DNA from: Modestobacter lapidis
GTDB lineage: Bacteria > Actinomycetota > Actinomycetes > Mycobacteriales > Geodermatophilaceae
DNA: 64,000 nt
NCBI GenBank assembly: GCA_019779905.1
Contig: JABAKE010000009.1
Span: 90,473-154,472, forward strand
Reading direction: 5' to 3'
Shown here: one piece after another, positions 47,093 to 58,244 of the stretch
How the letters are laid out: each line of letters starts with the position of its first letter
How positions within the stretch are numbered: position 1 is the stretch's first letter
Notes under the pieces: model-generated
Seen by the model: the letters and a program-made list of their open reading frames with translations, nothing else
The model's database searches: none
What the model was told of the DNA's origin: nothing
Made by a program: the position numbers and the translations under genes

Positions 47093-48927
47093 TGCTGCTC
47101 CAGTACGCGACACCGCTGACCTTCATCGCGCTGGGGGCGATCTTCGCCTACTCGTTCTACGCCGTGCTGATCGCCGGCCAGCTGAGCCTGGGCCAGGCCG
47201 GCTTCGCGGCGCTGGGGGCCTTCTCCGGCGCGAGCCTCGCCCCCAGCGGGGACGACGTGGGCGAGGTGCCGGCCCTGCTGATCGCCATCGCGATCGGAAT
47301 GGCGGTCGGCGCGCTGGCCGCGGTCGTGCTCGGCCTGCCGACGATGCACCTGCGGGGCGTCTTCCTCGCCATCGCCACGCTCGGGTTCGCCGAGGCGGTG
47401 CGCATCGTGCTGCTCAACCAGTCCTGGACCGGTGGCGCGCAGGGGCTGGCCGTGCCCCGGGTCCTCACCGTCGGGATGGCCTGGACGGCGCTCGCCGTCG
47501 TCGCGTACTGGTTCTGGCGGATGGCGCGCTCGCGGTACGGCCGGGCGCTGGAGGCCATCCGGGAGGACGAGCTGGCCGCCCGGGCCATGGGCATCGACGT
47601 GGGCCGCCACCGGCTCACCGCCTTCGTCACCGCCGGCGCGGTGGCCGGTCTGTACGGGGTGCTGTTCGCCTACTACGTGCGGCTGATCGCGCCGGGCGAC
47701 TTCGACTTCGTCGCCGCCGTCGAGGGCCTGGTCACCGCGGTGGTCGGTGGCTCCACCATGTTCCTGGGCCCGCTGCTGGGCAGTGGCTTCCAGACCATGA
47801 TCCCGGAGATCCAGCGCGCGGTCGGGATCGAGGCGGGCTGGATCCGGCCCTTCCTGGCCAGCTTCCTGCTGCTCGTGGTGATCCTGTTCCTGCCCGGCGG
47901 CCTGGCCAGCCTCCTCCCGCGCCGCCGCATCCGGATGCCGGCGTCGCCGGGTCGCCCCGCGGTCGGTGACCCGGGCACCCGCCCCACCGATCGACGCCAC
48001 CCCGACCCCGGCGAGACGGTGGCCGCGCTGACCGGCCTGGGCAAGGAGTACGGCGGGGTCCATGCCGTGCGCGACGTCGACCTGGAGCTACGCAGCGGCG
48101 AGGTCGTCGGGCTGATCGGCCCCAACGGTGCGGGGAAGACCACCCTGGTCAACATGATCAGCGGCCTGGTGCCGCCCAGCTCGGGCAGCGCCACGGTTCT
48201 CGGGACGACGGTCGGGCGCACCCCGGTGCACAAGATGGCGGCTGCCGGGGTGAGCCGCACCTTCCAGCACTCCAAGCTGTTCAACCGGCTGTCGGCGCTG
48301 GACAACGTCCTGGTCGGCGCGCACCTGGTCAGCCGGCCCACCTTCCTCCGGCGCCTGCTGTGGCTGCCCTCGGCCCGCCGTGACGAGCAGGCGGCGCTCG
48401 AGCGGGCGGCCGGGTGCCTGGAGCGGGTGGGGCTGGCCGAGCTGGCCGGTACCCGGGCGTCGGCGCTGTCCTACGGTGACCAGCGCCGGTTGGAGATCGC
48501 CCGCGCACTCGCCTCGGACCCGTCCCTGCTGATCCTCGACGAGCCGGCTGCCGGCATGAACCACGTCGAGGCCTCGGGGCTGTCCACGCTGATCACGTCC
48601 CTGGCCGAGGACGGCCTGACCATCCTGTTCATCGAGCACAACGTCGGCATGGTCCTGCAGACGTGCACCCGGGTGGTCGTGCTGAACTTCGGCCAGGTCA
48701 TCGCCAGCGGTTCCCCCCAGGAGATCGCCGCGGACCCGGTCGTCATCGAGGCCTACCTCGGCACCTCCGACGACGAAGCCGATCCGGGCTCCATCGCCGA
48801 GGGGACCGCCGCCGACCCGACCGCGGGCAGCGCGGGCGGAACGAGCGCCGGTGCCGCCACCAACGTGCACCCGAGCGCGGCGGGCACGCTCCCGCCGCCG
48901 GACACCACCCCGAGGAACGCGACATGA
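47092..48927 (+). CDS. Fused LivM permease and LivG ATPase
   Basis: This 611-residue fusion has a LivM-type membrane domain (about 1-285; loop RYGRALEAIREDELAARAMG near 145) joined by a basic Pro/Gly linker (about 288-318) to an ABC ATPase. The ATPase has Walker A GPNGAGKTT, the signature region LSYGDQRRLEIARAL, Walker B LLILDEPAAGMN and the H-loop IEHNVGMV. A disordered Ala/Gly/Thr tail follows. Fused LivM-LivG proteins occur elsewhere in actinobacteria. The stop overlaps the livF ATG as ATGA. Confidence 0.92.
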   Translation: MLLQYATPLTFIALGAIFAYSFYAVLIAGQLSLGQAGFAALGAFSGASLAPSGDDVGEVPALLIAIAIGMAVGALAAVVLGLPTMHLRGVFLAIATLGFAEAVRIVLLNQSWTGGAQGLAVPRVLTVGMAWTALAVVAYWFWRMARSRYGRALEAIREDELAARAMGIDVGRHRLTAFVTAGAVAGLYGVLFAYYVRLIAPGDFDFVAAVEGLVTAVVGGSTMFLGPLLGSGFQTMIPEIQRAVGIEAGWIRPFLASFLLLVVILFLPGGLASLLPRRRIRMPASPGRPAVGDPGTRPTDRRHPDPGETVAALTGLGKEYGGVHAVRDVDLELRSGEVVGLIGPNGAGKTTLVNMISGLVPPSSGSATVLGTTVGRTPVHKMAAAGVSRTFQHSKLFNRLSALDNVLVGAHLVSRPTFLRRLLWLPSARRDEQAALERAAGCLERVGLAELAGTRASALSYGDQRRLEIARALASDPSLLILDEPAAGMNHVEASGLSTLITSLAEDGLTILFIEHNVGMVLQTCTRVVVLNFGQVIASGSPQEIAADPVVIEAYLGTSDDEADPGSIAEGTAADPTAGSAGGTSAGAATNVHPSAAGTLPPPDTTPRNAT

Positions 48928-49655
48928 GCGACCCCATCCTCACCGTGGACGACCTGGCGGTCAGCTACGGGCGGGTCGAGGCCGTCCGCGGCGTCTCCTT
49001 CCGGGCCGAGCAGGGCTCCCTGGTGACGCTGGTCGGTGCCAACGGCGCCGGCAAGTCCTCGGTGATCAACGCCGTCTCCGGCATGCTGCGACCGTCGGGT
49101 GGGCGGATCAGGTTCGAGGGTCAGGACGTGACCCGCACCCCGGCGCACAAGCTGGTGGCCCGCGGGCTGGTCCAGGTGCCCGAAGGGCGTCAGATCCTGG
49201 CCACCCTCACCATCGACGAGAACCTCTGGATGGGGGCGTGGGGCCGCGGGAGCGGCGCCCAGCGGTCCATCGACGCGATGTACGACCGCTTCCCGGTGCT
49301 GGCCGAACGGCGTGCCCTGCCGGCTGGTGCGCTCTCGGGCGGGGAGCAGCAGATGCTGGCCATCGCCCGTGCCCTGGTGGCCGAACCCACCGTGATGCTG
49401 ATGGACGAGCCCTCGATGGGGCTGGCGCCCAAGATCGTCGACGAGGTGTTCCGCGTCATCGGCGAGATCCGTGCCTCGGGCACCACCGTGGTGCTCGTGG
49501 AGCAGAACGCCCGCCGCGCCCTCCGCGCCGCCGACCACGGCTACGTGCTGCAGAGCGGGGAGGTCGTCCACTCCGGCCCGGCCGCCGAGCTGCTCGCCGA
49601 CGAGCGCATCGTGCAGGCCTACCTCGGGGTGGAGAGCACGCCGGACCGGCCGTGA
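48924..49655 (+). CDS. livF: Branched-chain amino acid ABC transporter ATPase LivF
   Basis: This 243-residue ATPase has Walker A GANGAGKSS, the family segment VQVPEGRQILATLTIDENL, the signature LSGGEQQMLAIARAL and Walker B VMLMDEPSMGLAPK. It is the second ATPase of the heterodimer that powers LivH/LivM. ATG 48924 overlaps the upstream TGA. Last gene of the liv operon; the FHA-protein gene 125 bp later has its own promoter element. Confidence 0.93.
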   Translation: MSDPILTVDDLAVSYGRVEAVRGVSFRAEQGSLVTLVGANGAGKSSVINAVSGMLRPSGGRIRFEGQDVTRTPAHKLVARGLVQVPEGRQILATLTIDENLWMGAWGRGSGAQRSIDAMYDRFPVLAERRALPAGALSGGEQQMLAIARALVAEPTVMLMDEPSMGLAPKIVDEVFRVIGEIRASGTTVVLVEQNARRALRAADHGYVLQSGEVVHSGPAAELLADERIVQAYLGVESTPDRP

Positions 49656-49767
49656 CGGCGCGCGACTCCTGCGACGACTGGTGACCGGTGGTGCCCGGGG
49701 GGCGACCGTCGCGCCGGGAAACGGCGTGCCACGCTCCGGCCGCGCACCGGATCCCGCGGGGCGCAAC

Positions 49768-49773
49768 TAGGCT
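49768..49773 (+). promoter_or_regulatory. Leaderless-type -10 (TAGGCT) for the FHA gene
   Basis: TAGGCT ends 7 nt before the ATG at 49781; no ribosome binding site between. Confidence 0.5.
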
Positions 49774-49780
49774 GGCCCCC

Positions 49781-50752
49781 ATGCCCGACCGCTGTGAGGT
49801 GCTCCCCGGAGACTCTGTCGTCGCCCGACGTGGTGGTGGCCTGCTGTGGGTGGACGCCCCCGGTTCGCCCGCGCTGGTGGCTGCCCTGCACGCCTGCCTG
49901 GGCGTCACCGGTCCCGGTTCCGAGCGGGTGCTCGCCGCTGTCGCCGGGCACGTCTCCCGCCTGTCCGATGGCCCGGCGTCGTTCGCCCTGGTGCTCGCCG
50001 ACACCACCGGCGGGTCCGGCTCCGGTGTCGCGCTGTGGTCGGGCAAGGGCCAGCCCGCCGTGGACGGCGTCCCGGTGTCCGGTTCCTCCGTCGACGGCTG
50101 CACGCTGGCCAGTGGCTTCGCCCTGGGCCAGACGCTCTACGTCGGCCCCGGGCAGCCTGCCTCCTCGATGCCACCCGGTGTCGCCTTCGACCTGACCGAG
50201 GGAACCGTCCCCGGCTCCGGCGCGCTGCTGCAGCTGGCGGCCCAGGTGTCCTCGGGCGTCGCCGTGCCGCGCGGACCGGTGACACCGGCCCCGGAGGCCT
50301 TCACCGCCGGCTCCGATGCCGGGTTCGGCACGTCGGGCGGGGCCCCGGCCTCCGCGCCGATGGCCCAGGTGGGGGAGTCGACCGCCTTCTGGCGGCCCGA
50401 GACCGCCGCCGCGCCCGTGCTCCGTTTCGACGACGGCATGGTCGTCACCGTCGACGAGGACCTGGTGCTCGGCCGGCGTCCCGACGGCCACGACCTCGTG
50501 ACGGGCGGCAACGCGCGCCCCGTCCCGATCGCCGACACGCAGAACGTGCTGTCCTCCGCCCACGCGGCGATCCAGCGCGCCGGTCGGGAGGTCTCCCTCA
50601 CCGACCTCGGGTCGCTCAACGGCACCCACGTCGCCGGCCCCGAGGCCACCGAGTGGACCCAGCTCGAGCCCGGCGTCTCGCACCCGCTCGCCGACGGCGA
50701 CCGGCTGCTGCTCGGCTGGACCGTCATCACCTTCGAGCAGCCCGCGGAGTAG
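49781..50752 (+). CDS. FHA-domain protein
   Basis: This 323-residue cytoplasmic protein has a C-terminal FHA phosphothreonine-binding domain (about 220-320): LVLGRRPDG, NVLSSAHAAIQRAGREVSLTDLGSLNGTHVAG, with the Ser-Ser-x-His and Ser-x-Asn-Gly residues in place. The N-terminal 200 residues (start CEVLPGDSVVARRGGGLLWV, then LVLADTTGGSGSGVALWSG) form an unassigned domain. FHA proteins read Ser/Thr kinase signals in actinobacteria; no kinase gene is near. A truncated palindromic repeat starts three bases after the stop, as after atpD. Confidence 0.85.
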   Translation: MPDRCEVLPGDSVVARRGGGLLWVDAPGSPALVAALHACLGVTGPGSERVLAAVAGHVSRLSDGPASFALVLADTTGGSGSGVALWSGKGQPAVDGVPVSGSSVDGCTLASGFALGQTLYVGPGQPASSMPPGVAFDLTEGTVPGSGALLQLAAQVSSGVAVPRGPVTPAPEAFTAGSDAGFGTSGGAPASAPMAQVGESTAFWRPETAAAPVLRFDDGMVVTVDEDLVLGRRPDGHDLVTGGNARPVPIADTQNVLSSAHAAIQRAGREVSLTDLGSLNGTHVAGPEATEWTQLEPGVSHPLADGDRLLLGWTVITFEQPAE

Positions 50753-50755
50753 TAG

Positions 50756-50792
50756 AAGGACCCCGCTGCCCCCCACCGCTCGCGAGCTCGCC
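50756..50792 (+). repeat. Palindromic element, type A, copy 9 (truncated)
   Basis: AAGGACCCCGCTGCCCCCCA and the core up to GAGCTCG are present; the right arm is replaced by another repeat. The stop context TAGTAGAAGGACC equals that after atpD. Confidence 0.8.
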
Positions 50793-50915
50793 CGTCGACC
50801 GGAGCCACGGGCTCGTGCCGAGTGGGGCCCGGAGGGTCCCGCGCAGGCGCCAGAGCTGACTCGTTGACCGGACCCCACGGGCTCGTGACGAGTGGGGGCC
50901 CGGAGGGTCCCCGCG
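50793..50915 (+). repeat. Pair of imperfect ~52-bp direct repeats
   Basis: Copies at 50793-50844 and 50862-50915 share CCACGGGCTCGTG, GAGTGGGG and CCCGGAGGGTCCC in order. They lie between convergent genes (FHA and glgX). Confidence 0.75.
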
Positions 50916-50960
50916 AGGAGCGACGAAGCGGCTCCACGGCGCCGGGGACGGCACCGGGCC

Positions 50961-51024
50961 GCGGTGCGATACGTCAGGATCGCGATGTCACCGCGGTGCG
51001 ATCCGCCAGGATCGCAGTGTCACA
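50961..51024 (+). repeat. Two tandem 32-bp repeats
   Basis: GCGGTGCGAT starts both copies (50961 and 50993), which adjoin without a spacer and differ at a few positions. They end three bases before the glgX stop codon on the other strand. Confidence 0.85.
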
Positions 51025-51027
51025 GTC

Positions 51028-53193
<2,166 letters not shown>

Positions 53194-53267
53194 CCGGACG
53201 ATGGTGCCCGACGCGGTCGCCCCCGTGCGGCAGCCACGTGCCGCGCCGCGCGCGGCGGCTTGGTTGG

Positions 53268-54065
53268 ATGGCGTCCGTGGAGAGCGAACCGGTCGTCGAG
53301 ATCCGCGGTGTGGACGTCGTCCGGGGGGAGGCCCACCTGTTGCGTGGGGTCGACTGGACCGTGCGCGCCGACGAGCGCTGGGTGCTGCTGGGGCCCAACG
53401 GGGCGGGGAAGACGACCCTGCTGCAGCTCGTCGCCGCGCAGATGCACCCGACCCGGGGCGAGGTGCGGATCCTCGGCGAGACCATGGGGGCCGTCGACGT
53501 CTTCGAGCTGCGGCCGCGGATCGGGCTGACCAGCGCCGCGCTGGCCCAGCGGATCGCCCCCGGCGAGCGGGTCGGCGACGTGGTGGTCAGCGCGGGCTAC
53601 GCCGTCATCGGGCGCTGGCGGGAGCGCTACGACGTCCACGACCTGACCCGCGCGGCGATGCTGATGCAGCAGTGGGGCGTGGCCCCGATGGCGCACCGGC
53701 CGTTCGGCACGCTGAGCGAGGGCGAGCGCAAGCGGGCGCAGATCGCCCGCGCGCTGATGACCGACCCCGAGCTGCTGCTGCTCGACGAGCCGGGGGCGGG
53801 GCTCGACCTCGGCGGCCGGGAGGACCTGGTCACCCGGTTGTCCGGCTTGGCCAGCGACCACTACGCGCCGGCGCAGGTGCTGGTCACCCACCACGTGGAG
53901 GAGATCCCGCCGGGCTACTCGCACGCGCTGCTGCTGCGCGGGGGCGAGGTGCTGGCCGCCGGGCCGACGCCGGACGTGCTCACCGCGCCGCTGCTGTCCG
54001 AGGCGTTCGGGCTGCCGCTGCAGGTCCAGCGGGAGAACGGCCGGTACTCCGCCCGCCGGGCCTGA
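53268..54065 (+). CDS. Orphan ABC transporter ATP-binding protein
   Basis: This protein of about 265 residues has Walker A GPNGAGKTT, the signature LSEGERKRAQIARAL, Walker B LLLLDEPGAGLDLGGRE and THHVEEIPPGYSH. The last motif and the GERVGDVVVSAGYAVIGRW segment match the ModF/YlmA-like group of ATPases. No permease or binding protein is encoded next to it, so its partner is elsewhere, or it acts without a channel. The ATG at 53268 is used; a GTG at 53277 is a real alternative because TTGGAT lies 7 nt before it. Confidence 0.85.
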   Translation: MASVESEPVVEIRGVDVVRGEAHLLRGVDWTVRADERWVLLGPNGAGKTTLLQLVAAQMHPTRGEVRILGETMGAVDVFELRPRIGLTSAALAQRIAPGERVGDVVVSAGYAVIGRWRERYDVHDLTRAAMLMQQWGVAPMAHRPFGTLSEGERKRAQIARALMTDPELLLLDEPGAGLDLGGREDLVTRLSGLASDHYAPAQVLVTHHVEEIPPGYSHALLLRGGEVLAAGPTPDVLTAPLLSEAFGLPLQVQRENGRYSARRA

Positions 54066-54067
54066 CG

Positions 54068-54124
54068 GGAGAGCCCCTCATTCCCCACCCCTCGCACGCT
54101 CGGGGCGGTGCCCTGACGGGGGCC
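54068..54124 (+). repeat. Palindromic element, type B-like, copy 10
   Basis: GGAGAGCCCCTCATTCCCC...CTGACGGGGGCC begins two bases after the ATPase stop. The inner stem CCCC/GGGG around TCGCACGCTC is intact. Confidence 0.75.
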
Positions 54125-54137
54125 GGAGGGCCATGAC

Positions 54138-54143
54138 TAGGGT
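54138..54143 (+). promoter_or_regulatory. Leaderless-type -10 (TAGGGT) deciding the start at 54151
   Basis: TAGGGT ends 7 nt before ATG 54151. An upstream in-frame ATG at 54133 lies before this element and would not be transcribed from it. Confidence 0.55.
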
Positions 54144-54150
54144 GCCCAGC

Positions 54151-54939
54151 ATGTCAGCAGCGCCGGAGTTCGTCACCCTGCAGGTCGAGGCGGGCGTGGG
54201 CACCATCCGCCTCGACCGCCCGAAGATGAACGCGATCGACGAGCAGCTGCACTGGGAGGTGCGCGGCGCCGCGCAGGCGGCGGCCGAGCGGGCCGACGTC
54301 CGCGCCGTGGTTCTGTACGGCGGTGAGCGCGTGTTCGCCGCGGGCGCGGACATCAAGGCGATGTCGACGATGACCCAGGAGAGCATGACCGGCTGGGGTC
54401 ACGAGCTCACCACGTCCTTCACCACGGTGGCCGAGATCCCCAAGCCGGTCATCGCGGCCATCACCGGCTACGCCCTCGGTGGGGGGTACGAGCTCGCGCT
54501 GTGCGCCGACTTCCGGGTGATGGGCTCCACCGCCAAGGTCGGCCAGCCGGAGATCCTGCTCGGCGTCATCCCCGGCGCCGGGGGCACCCAGCGGCTGGCC
54601 CGGCTGGTGGGCCCGGCCAAGGCCAAGGACCTGGTGTTCACCGGCCGGCACGTGGGGGCGGAGGAAGCGCTGGAGATGGGCCTGGCCGACGCCGTCGTCC
54701 CCGACGACGAGGTGTACGTGACCGCCGTGGCGATGGCGCGCAAGTTCGCCGCCGGGCCGCCGCTGGCGATGGCGGCGGCCAAGCGCGCCATCGACGCCGG
54801 TGGGGACGGCGACCTGGCTGCCGGGCTGGCCCTGGAGAGCCGGCTGTTCGCCGAGCTGTTCGACACCGAGGACCAGAAGACCGGGATGCGGTCGTTCCTG
54901 GAGAACGGCCCGGGCAAGGCCACCTTCGCCGGTCGATGA
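54151..54939 (+). CDS. Enoyl-CoA hydratase with both catalytic Glu residues
   Basis: This 262-residue crotonase adds water to trans-2-enoyl-CoA. It has [11 protein letters not shown] (first oxyanion-hole region), [16 protein letters not shown] (first catalytic Glu) and [21 protein letters not shown] (second Glu), in contrast with the crotonase at 11994. The start is placed at 54151 because of the TAGGGT element 7 nt upstream. The stop overlaps the ATG of the next gene (ATGA), linking it to a Cds1-like enzyme. Confidence 0.94.
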   Translation: MSAAPEFVTLQVEAGVGTIRLDRPKMNAIDEQLHWEVRGAAQAAAERADVRAVVLYGGERVFAAGADIKAMSTMTQESMTGWGHELTTSFTTVAEIPKPVIAAITGYALGGGYELALCADFRVMGSTAKVGQPEILLGVIPGAGGTQRLARLVGPAKAKDLVFTGRHVGAEEALEMGLADAVVPDDEVYVTAVAMARKFAAGPPLAMAAAKRAIDAGGDGDLAAGLALESRLFAELFDTEDQKTGMRSFLENGPGKATFAGR

Positions 54940-56102
54940 CGGCCGACGTCCCTGCTGCCGACGTCCCTGCTGCCGACGTCGACCGGTCCGACGCCGGCGG
55001 CCGGGCCTGGCTGGAGCGGGCCGTCGCGCTGGTCGAGGCCGACGCGCGGCGCAGCGCCGACACCCACCTGCTGGTGTATCCGCTGCCGCCGGAGTGGGGG
55101 GTGGACCTCTACCTCAAGGACGAGTCCACCCATCCCACGGGCAGCCTCAAGCACCGGCTGGCCCGCTCGCTCTTCCTGTACGCGCTCTGCTCGGGCCAGC
55201 TGACCGAGGGCAGCACCGTGGTGGAGGCCTCGAGCGGGTCGACCGCGGTGAGCGAGGCCTACTTCGCCCGGATGCTGGGGCTGCCCTTCGTGGCGGTCAT
55301 GCCGGCGGCGACCAGCCAGGAGAAGATCGCGCTCATCGAGTTCCACGGCGGTCGGTGCCACCTGGTCGCCGACCCGTCGGCGGTCTACGCCGAGGCCCGG
55401 CGGATCGCCGCGGAGTCCGGCGGGCACTACCTCGACCAGTTCACCAACGCCGAGCGGGCCACCGACTGGCGGGGCAACAACAACATCGCCGAATCGGTGT
55501 TCGAGCAGCTCGCCCTGGAGCGGCACCCGACGCCGGAGTGGGTGGTGGTCGGGGCAGGGACGGGGGGCACCAGCGCGACCATCGGCCGCTACGTGCGCTA
55601 CCGCCGGCTGCCCACCCGGCTGGCCGTCGTCGACCCCGAGGGTTCGGCCTTCTTCCCCGGCTGGCGCGACGGTGACCCGGCCGCTGCCGGTCGCGGATCG
55701 CGGATCGAGGGCATCGGGCGGCCGCGGGTGGAGCCGTCCTTCGTGCCGACGATCGTCGACCGGATGATCTGCGTCCCGGACGCCGCCTCGCTGGCCGCGA
55801 TGCGGCACCTCGAGCGGGTCACCGGCCGGCGGGCCGGTGCCTCCACGGGCACCAACCTGTGGGGCGCGCTCGGCCTGGTCGCCGAGATGGTCGCCGCCGG
55901 CCGCGGCGGGAGCGTGGTGACGCTGCTGTGCGACGGCGGGGAGCGCTACGCGCACACCTACTACGACGACGGGTGGGTGGCCGCCCAGGGGCTGGACCTC
56001 GACCCGTATACGAGGACCCTGGACCACCTCACCCGCACCGGGGAGTGGCGGTCCCACCCGGCTGAGAACTTCCGTGACCGGGGCCACCCGGGCGCGGACT
56101 GA
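54936..56102 (+). CDS. PLP-dependent cysteine synthase-fold protein, Cds1-like
   Basis: This 388-residue fold-type II PLP protein carries the lysine in TGSLKHRLA and the Gly-rich phosphate loop [33 protein letters not shown] follows the family. The closest type I recall is the actinobacterial L-cysteine desulfhydrase Cds1, which makes sulphide and pyruvate from cysteine; cysteine synthase activity is less likely because SSGSTA replaces the usual TSGNTG. The first 15 residues come from a 15-bp tandem repeat ([10 protein letters not shown]). ATG overlaps the crotonase stop. Confidence 0.82.
   Translation: MTADVPAADVPAADVDRSDAGGRAWLERAVALVEADARRSADTHLLVYPLPPEWGVDLYLKDESTHPTGSLKHRLARSLFLYALCSGQLTEGSTVVEASSGSTAVSEAYFARMLGLPFVAVMPAATSQEKIALIEFHGGRCHLVADPSAVYAEARRIAAESGGHYLDQFTNAERATDWRGNNNIAESVFEQLALERHPTPEWVVVGAGTGGTSATIGRYVRYRRLPTRLAVVDPEGSAFFPGWRDGDPAAAGRGSRIEGIGRPRVEPSFVPTIVDRMICVPDAASLAAMRHLERVTGRRAGASTGTNLWGALGLVAEMVAAGRGGSVVTLLCDGGERYAHTYYDDGWVAAQGLDLDPYTRTLDHLTRTGEWRSHPAENFRDRGHPGAD
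54942..54980 (+). repeat. 15-bp tandem repeat at the 5' end of the Cds1-like gene
   Basis: GCCGACGTCCCTGCT occurs at 54942 and 54957 without change, and its first nine bases again at 54972. In frame it gives a five-residue repeat (ADVPA). Confidence 0.85.
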
Positions 56103-56112
56103 ACGATGCTCG

Positions 56113-56128
56113 TTACCCACGAGTAACC
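56113..56128 (+). promoter_or_regulatory. Operator-like inverted repeat before etfBA
   Basis: GTTACCCACGAGTAAC is a palindrome of the form GTTACnCnnGnGTAAC, 64 nt before the etfB ATG and 11 nt after the preceding stop. Form and size match TetR-family operators; the regulator is not in the window. Confidence 0.5.
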
Positions 56129-56191
56129 TCGATCCGGCAGCAGGCGGGCTCCCGCCCGCGCCCCCGAACCACCGCGGAGGATGGTCTGACG

Positions 56192-56971
56192 ATGAACATC
56201 GTCGTTCTGGTCAAGCAGGTCCCCGATTCCGGCACCGAGCGGAAGCTGGACCCGGCGGACAACACCGTCGCGCGGGCGACCGCGGACAACGTGATCAACG
56301 AGATGGACGAGTACGCCATCGAGGAGGCGCTGACCCTGCGGGAGGCGCACGGCGGTGAGGTGACGGTGCTGACCGTGGGCCCGGACACCGCCAAGGATGC
56401 GATCCGCAAGGCGCTGTCGATGGGGGCGGACAAGGCGGTGCACGTCTCGGATCCCGCGATGCACGGGGCGTGTGCGCCGCAGACGTCGGCGGTGATCGCC
56501 GCGGCGCTGGGCCAGCTGGAGTACGACCTGGTGCTGTGCGGTGCGGAGTCCACCGACGGGCAGGTGTCGGTGATGCCGGCGCTGCTGGCCGAGCGGCTGG
56601 GCATCCCGCAGCTGTCCGGGGCGCGCAAGCTCACCGTCGAGGGGTCGACCGCCCGCATCGAGCGGCAGACCGACGGCGGGTACTGGGAGCTGGAGGCGGC
56701 TCTGCCGGCGATCGTGTCGACCTGGGACACCATCAACGAGCCGCGCTACCCCTCGTTCAAGGGGATCATGGCGGCGAAGAAGAAGCCGGTGGAGGTCAGG
56801 ACGCTGGCCGAACTCGGCCTCGACCCGTCGACCATCGGTCTGGGGACGGCGACGTCGCAGGTGCTGGACTTCGCCGGGCGCCCGCCCAAGGGCGAGGGCG
56901 TGAAGGTTCCCGACGAGGGCGACGGCGCCGACAAGCTGGTGGGCTACCTGGTCGCCCAGAAGATCGTCTGA
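56192..56971 (+). CDS. etfB: Electron transfer flavoprotein beta subunit
   Basis: This 259-residue EtfB forms, with EtfA, the soluble carrier that takes electrons from acyl-CoA dehydrogenases. The start MNIVVLVKQVPDS and the family block ESTDGQVSVMPALLAERLGIPQLS (AMP/partner region) are present, with PRYPSFKGIMAAKKKP near the C-terminal third. It lies 33 bp before etfA. A GTTAC/GTAAC palindrome upstream suggests control by a fatty-acid-type repressor. ATG with GGAGG about 12 nt upstream. Confidence 0.95.
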   Translation: MNIVVLVKQVPDSGTERKLDPADNTVARATADNVINEMDEYAIEEALTLREAHGGEVTVLTVGPDTAKDAIRKALSMGADKAVHVSDPAMHGACAPQTSAVIAAALGQLEYDLVLCGAESTDGQVSVMPALLAERLGIPQLSGARKLTVEGSTARIERQTDGGYWELEAALPAIVSTWDTINEPRYPSFKGIMAAKKKPVEVRTLAELGLDPSTIGLGTATSQVLDFAGRPPKGEGVKVPDEGDGADKLVGYLVAQKIV

Positions 56972-57004
56972 CCCGGGCCCACCGAGAGCTGAGGAGAAGC
57001 AGTC

Positions 57005-57970
57005 ATGGCTGAAGTGTTGGTTCCCGTCGAGCTCGACCCCGCCGGCACCGGCGTCCGCAAGACCACGCTGGAGGCGCTCACCCTGGCCCGCGTGCTGGGC
57101 GAGCCGTCCGCGGTGGTGCTGGGCGCGCCCGGCACCGCGGCGTCGGTGCGGAACGTGCTGGCCGAGTACGGCGCCGCCAAGGTTTACGTCGCCGAATCAC
57201 CCGACATCGACGACTTCCTGGTGGCCCCCAAGGCCGAGGTGCTCGCGCAGCTGGTGGCCGGGAAGTCCCCGGCCGCGGTGGTCATCCCCTCGTCGGCGGA
57301 GGGCAAGGAGATCGCCGGGCGGCTGGCGATCAAGACCGGGTCGGGTTTCCTGACCGACGTCACCGACGTGACCGCGGACGGCACCGCGACCCAGGTCGCG
57401 TTCGCCGGGTCGACCATCGTGCACTCCACGGTCACCGTCGGCACCCCGATCTACACCGTGCGGGGCAACTCGATCACTCCCGAGCCGGCCCCGGCCGACG
57501 CGGTCGAGGAGACTGTGGCGGTCCAGGTGTCCGAGGCGGCGAAGGCCACGAAGGTCGTGCAGCGGGTGGTGGAGCAGAAGTCCGACCGCCCGGAGCTGAC
57601 CGAGGCCTCGATCGTGGTCTCCGGTGGCCGCGGCGTCGCGAGCGCGGAGAACTTCTCGGTCATCGAGGGCCTGGCCGACTCCCTGGGGGCGGCGGTAGGG
57701 GCCTCCCGGGCGGCGGTGGACTCCGGGTTCTACCCGCACTCCTTCCAGGTCGGGCAGACCGGCAAGACCGTCTCGCCGCAGCTCTACATCGCCGTGGGCA
57801 TCTCCGGGGCGATCCAGCACCGGGCCGGCATGCAGACGTCGAAGACCATCGTCGCGGTCAACAAGGACCCCGAGGCGCCGATCTTCGAACTCGCCGACTT
57901 CGGCGTGGTCGGCGACCTGAACACCGTCGTCCCCGCCGCCACCGAGCAGATCACCGCCCGCAAGGGCTGA
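57005..57970 (+). CDS. etfA: Electron transfer flavoprotein alpha subunit
   Basis: This 321-residue EtfA binds the redox-active FAD. Its C-terminal FAD domain has the markers [53 protein letters not shown] and [23 protein letters not shown]. The ribosome binding site GAGGAGAAG precedes the ATG. A palindromic repeat starts directly after the TGA. Confidence 0.96.
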   Translation: MAEVLVPVELDPAGTGVRKTTLEALTLARVLGEPSAVVLGAPGTAASVRNVLAEYGAAKVYVAESPDIDDFLVAPKAEVLAQLVAGKSPAAVVIPSSAEGKEIAGRLAIKTGSGFLTDVTDVTADGTATQVAFAGSTIVHSTVTVGTPIYTVRGNSITPEPAPADAVEETVAVQVSEAAKATKVVQRVVEQKSDRPELTEASIVVSGGRGVASAENFSVIEGLADSLGAAVGASRAAVDSGFYPHSFQVGQTGKTVSPQLYIAVGISGAIQHRAGMQTSKTIVAVNKDPEAPIFELADFGVVGDLNTVVPAATEQITARKG

Positions 57971-58029
57971 GGAAGGGCCCCGCTGCCCCCCGCCGCTCGC
58001 CGGATCGTGGCGGGACCGGCAGCGGGGCC
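57971..58029 (+). repeat. Palindromic element, type A, copy 11
   Basis: GGAAGGGCCCCGCTGCC...GGCAGCGGGGCC starts next to the etfA stop. The 12-bp outer stem GGCCCCGCTGCC/GGCAGCGGGGCC is perfect and differs from copy 1 by paired changes in both arms. Confidence 0.9.
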
Positions 58030-58229
58030 ATCGACTCCCGCCATGGCCGGGAAGTCGGGAAGGGTCCGGGCCGGGTGGCGGTTGGCGGGGTCGTGGGCGG
58101 ATCAGCGGCGACGGCGGAGGTGCTGGACGCCCGGCACCGGTCGACGGCCATCGGCCCCCTCCTCCTGCCGCTGCTGACGACCCCGGTGGCCTTCGCGGTC
58201 GCGGCGCCGGGTCGCCCAGCGGGCGCGAC
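58030..58229 (+). other. Region between etfA and nifS, with a possible small ORF
   Basis: Apart from the repeat before it and the nifS promoter after it, this stretch holds one notable frame: GTG 58075 to a TGA at 58246-58248 (57 codons, [17 protein letters not shown]...), with mostly G/C third positions and a hydrophobic centre. It overlaps the nifS start by ATGA. No homology is recognised and no ribosome binding site is seen, so it is recorded as unproven. Confidence 0.25.
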
Positions 58230-58235
58230 TACCCT
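58230..58235 (+). promoter_or_regulatory. Leaderless-type -10 (TACCCT) for nifS
   Basis: TACCCT ends 9 nt before the ATG at 58245; no ribosome binding site between. Confidence 0.45.
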
Positions 58236-58244
58236 GGCGGCGCC

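Noticed and set aside
50961..51024. Two 32-bp repeats considered as a mini CRISPR
   Set aside because: The copies adjoin without spacers, differ from each other and have no cas genes nearby.
54133..54150. Upstream ATG for the crotonase at 54151
   Set aside because: It lies before the TAGGGT element, has no ribosome binding site, and the extra six residues are not expected in the family.
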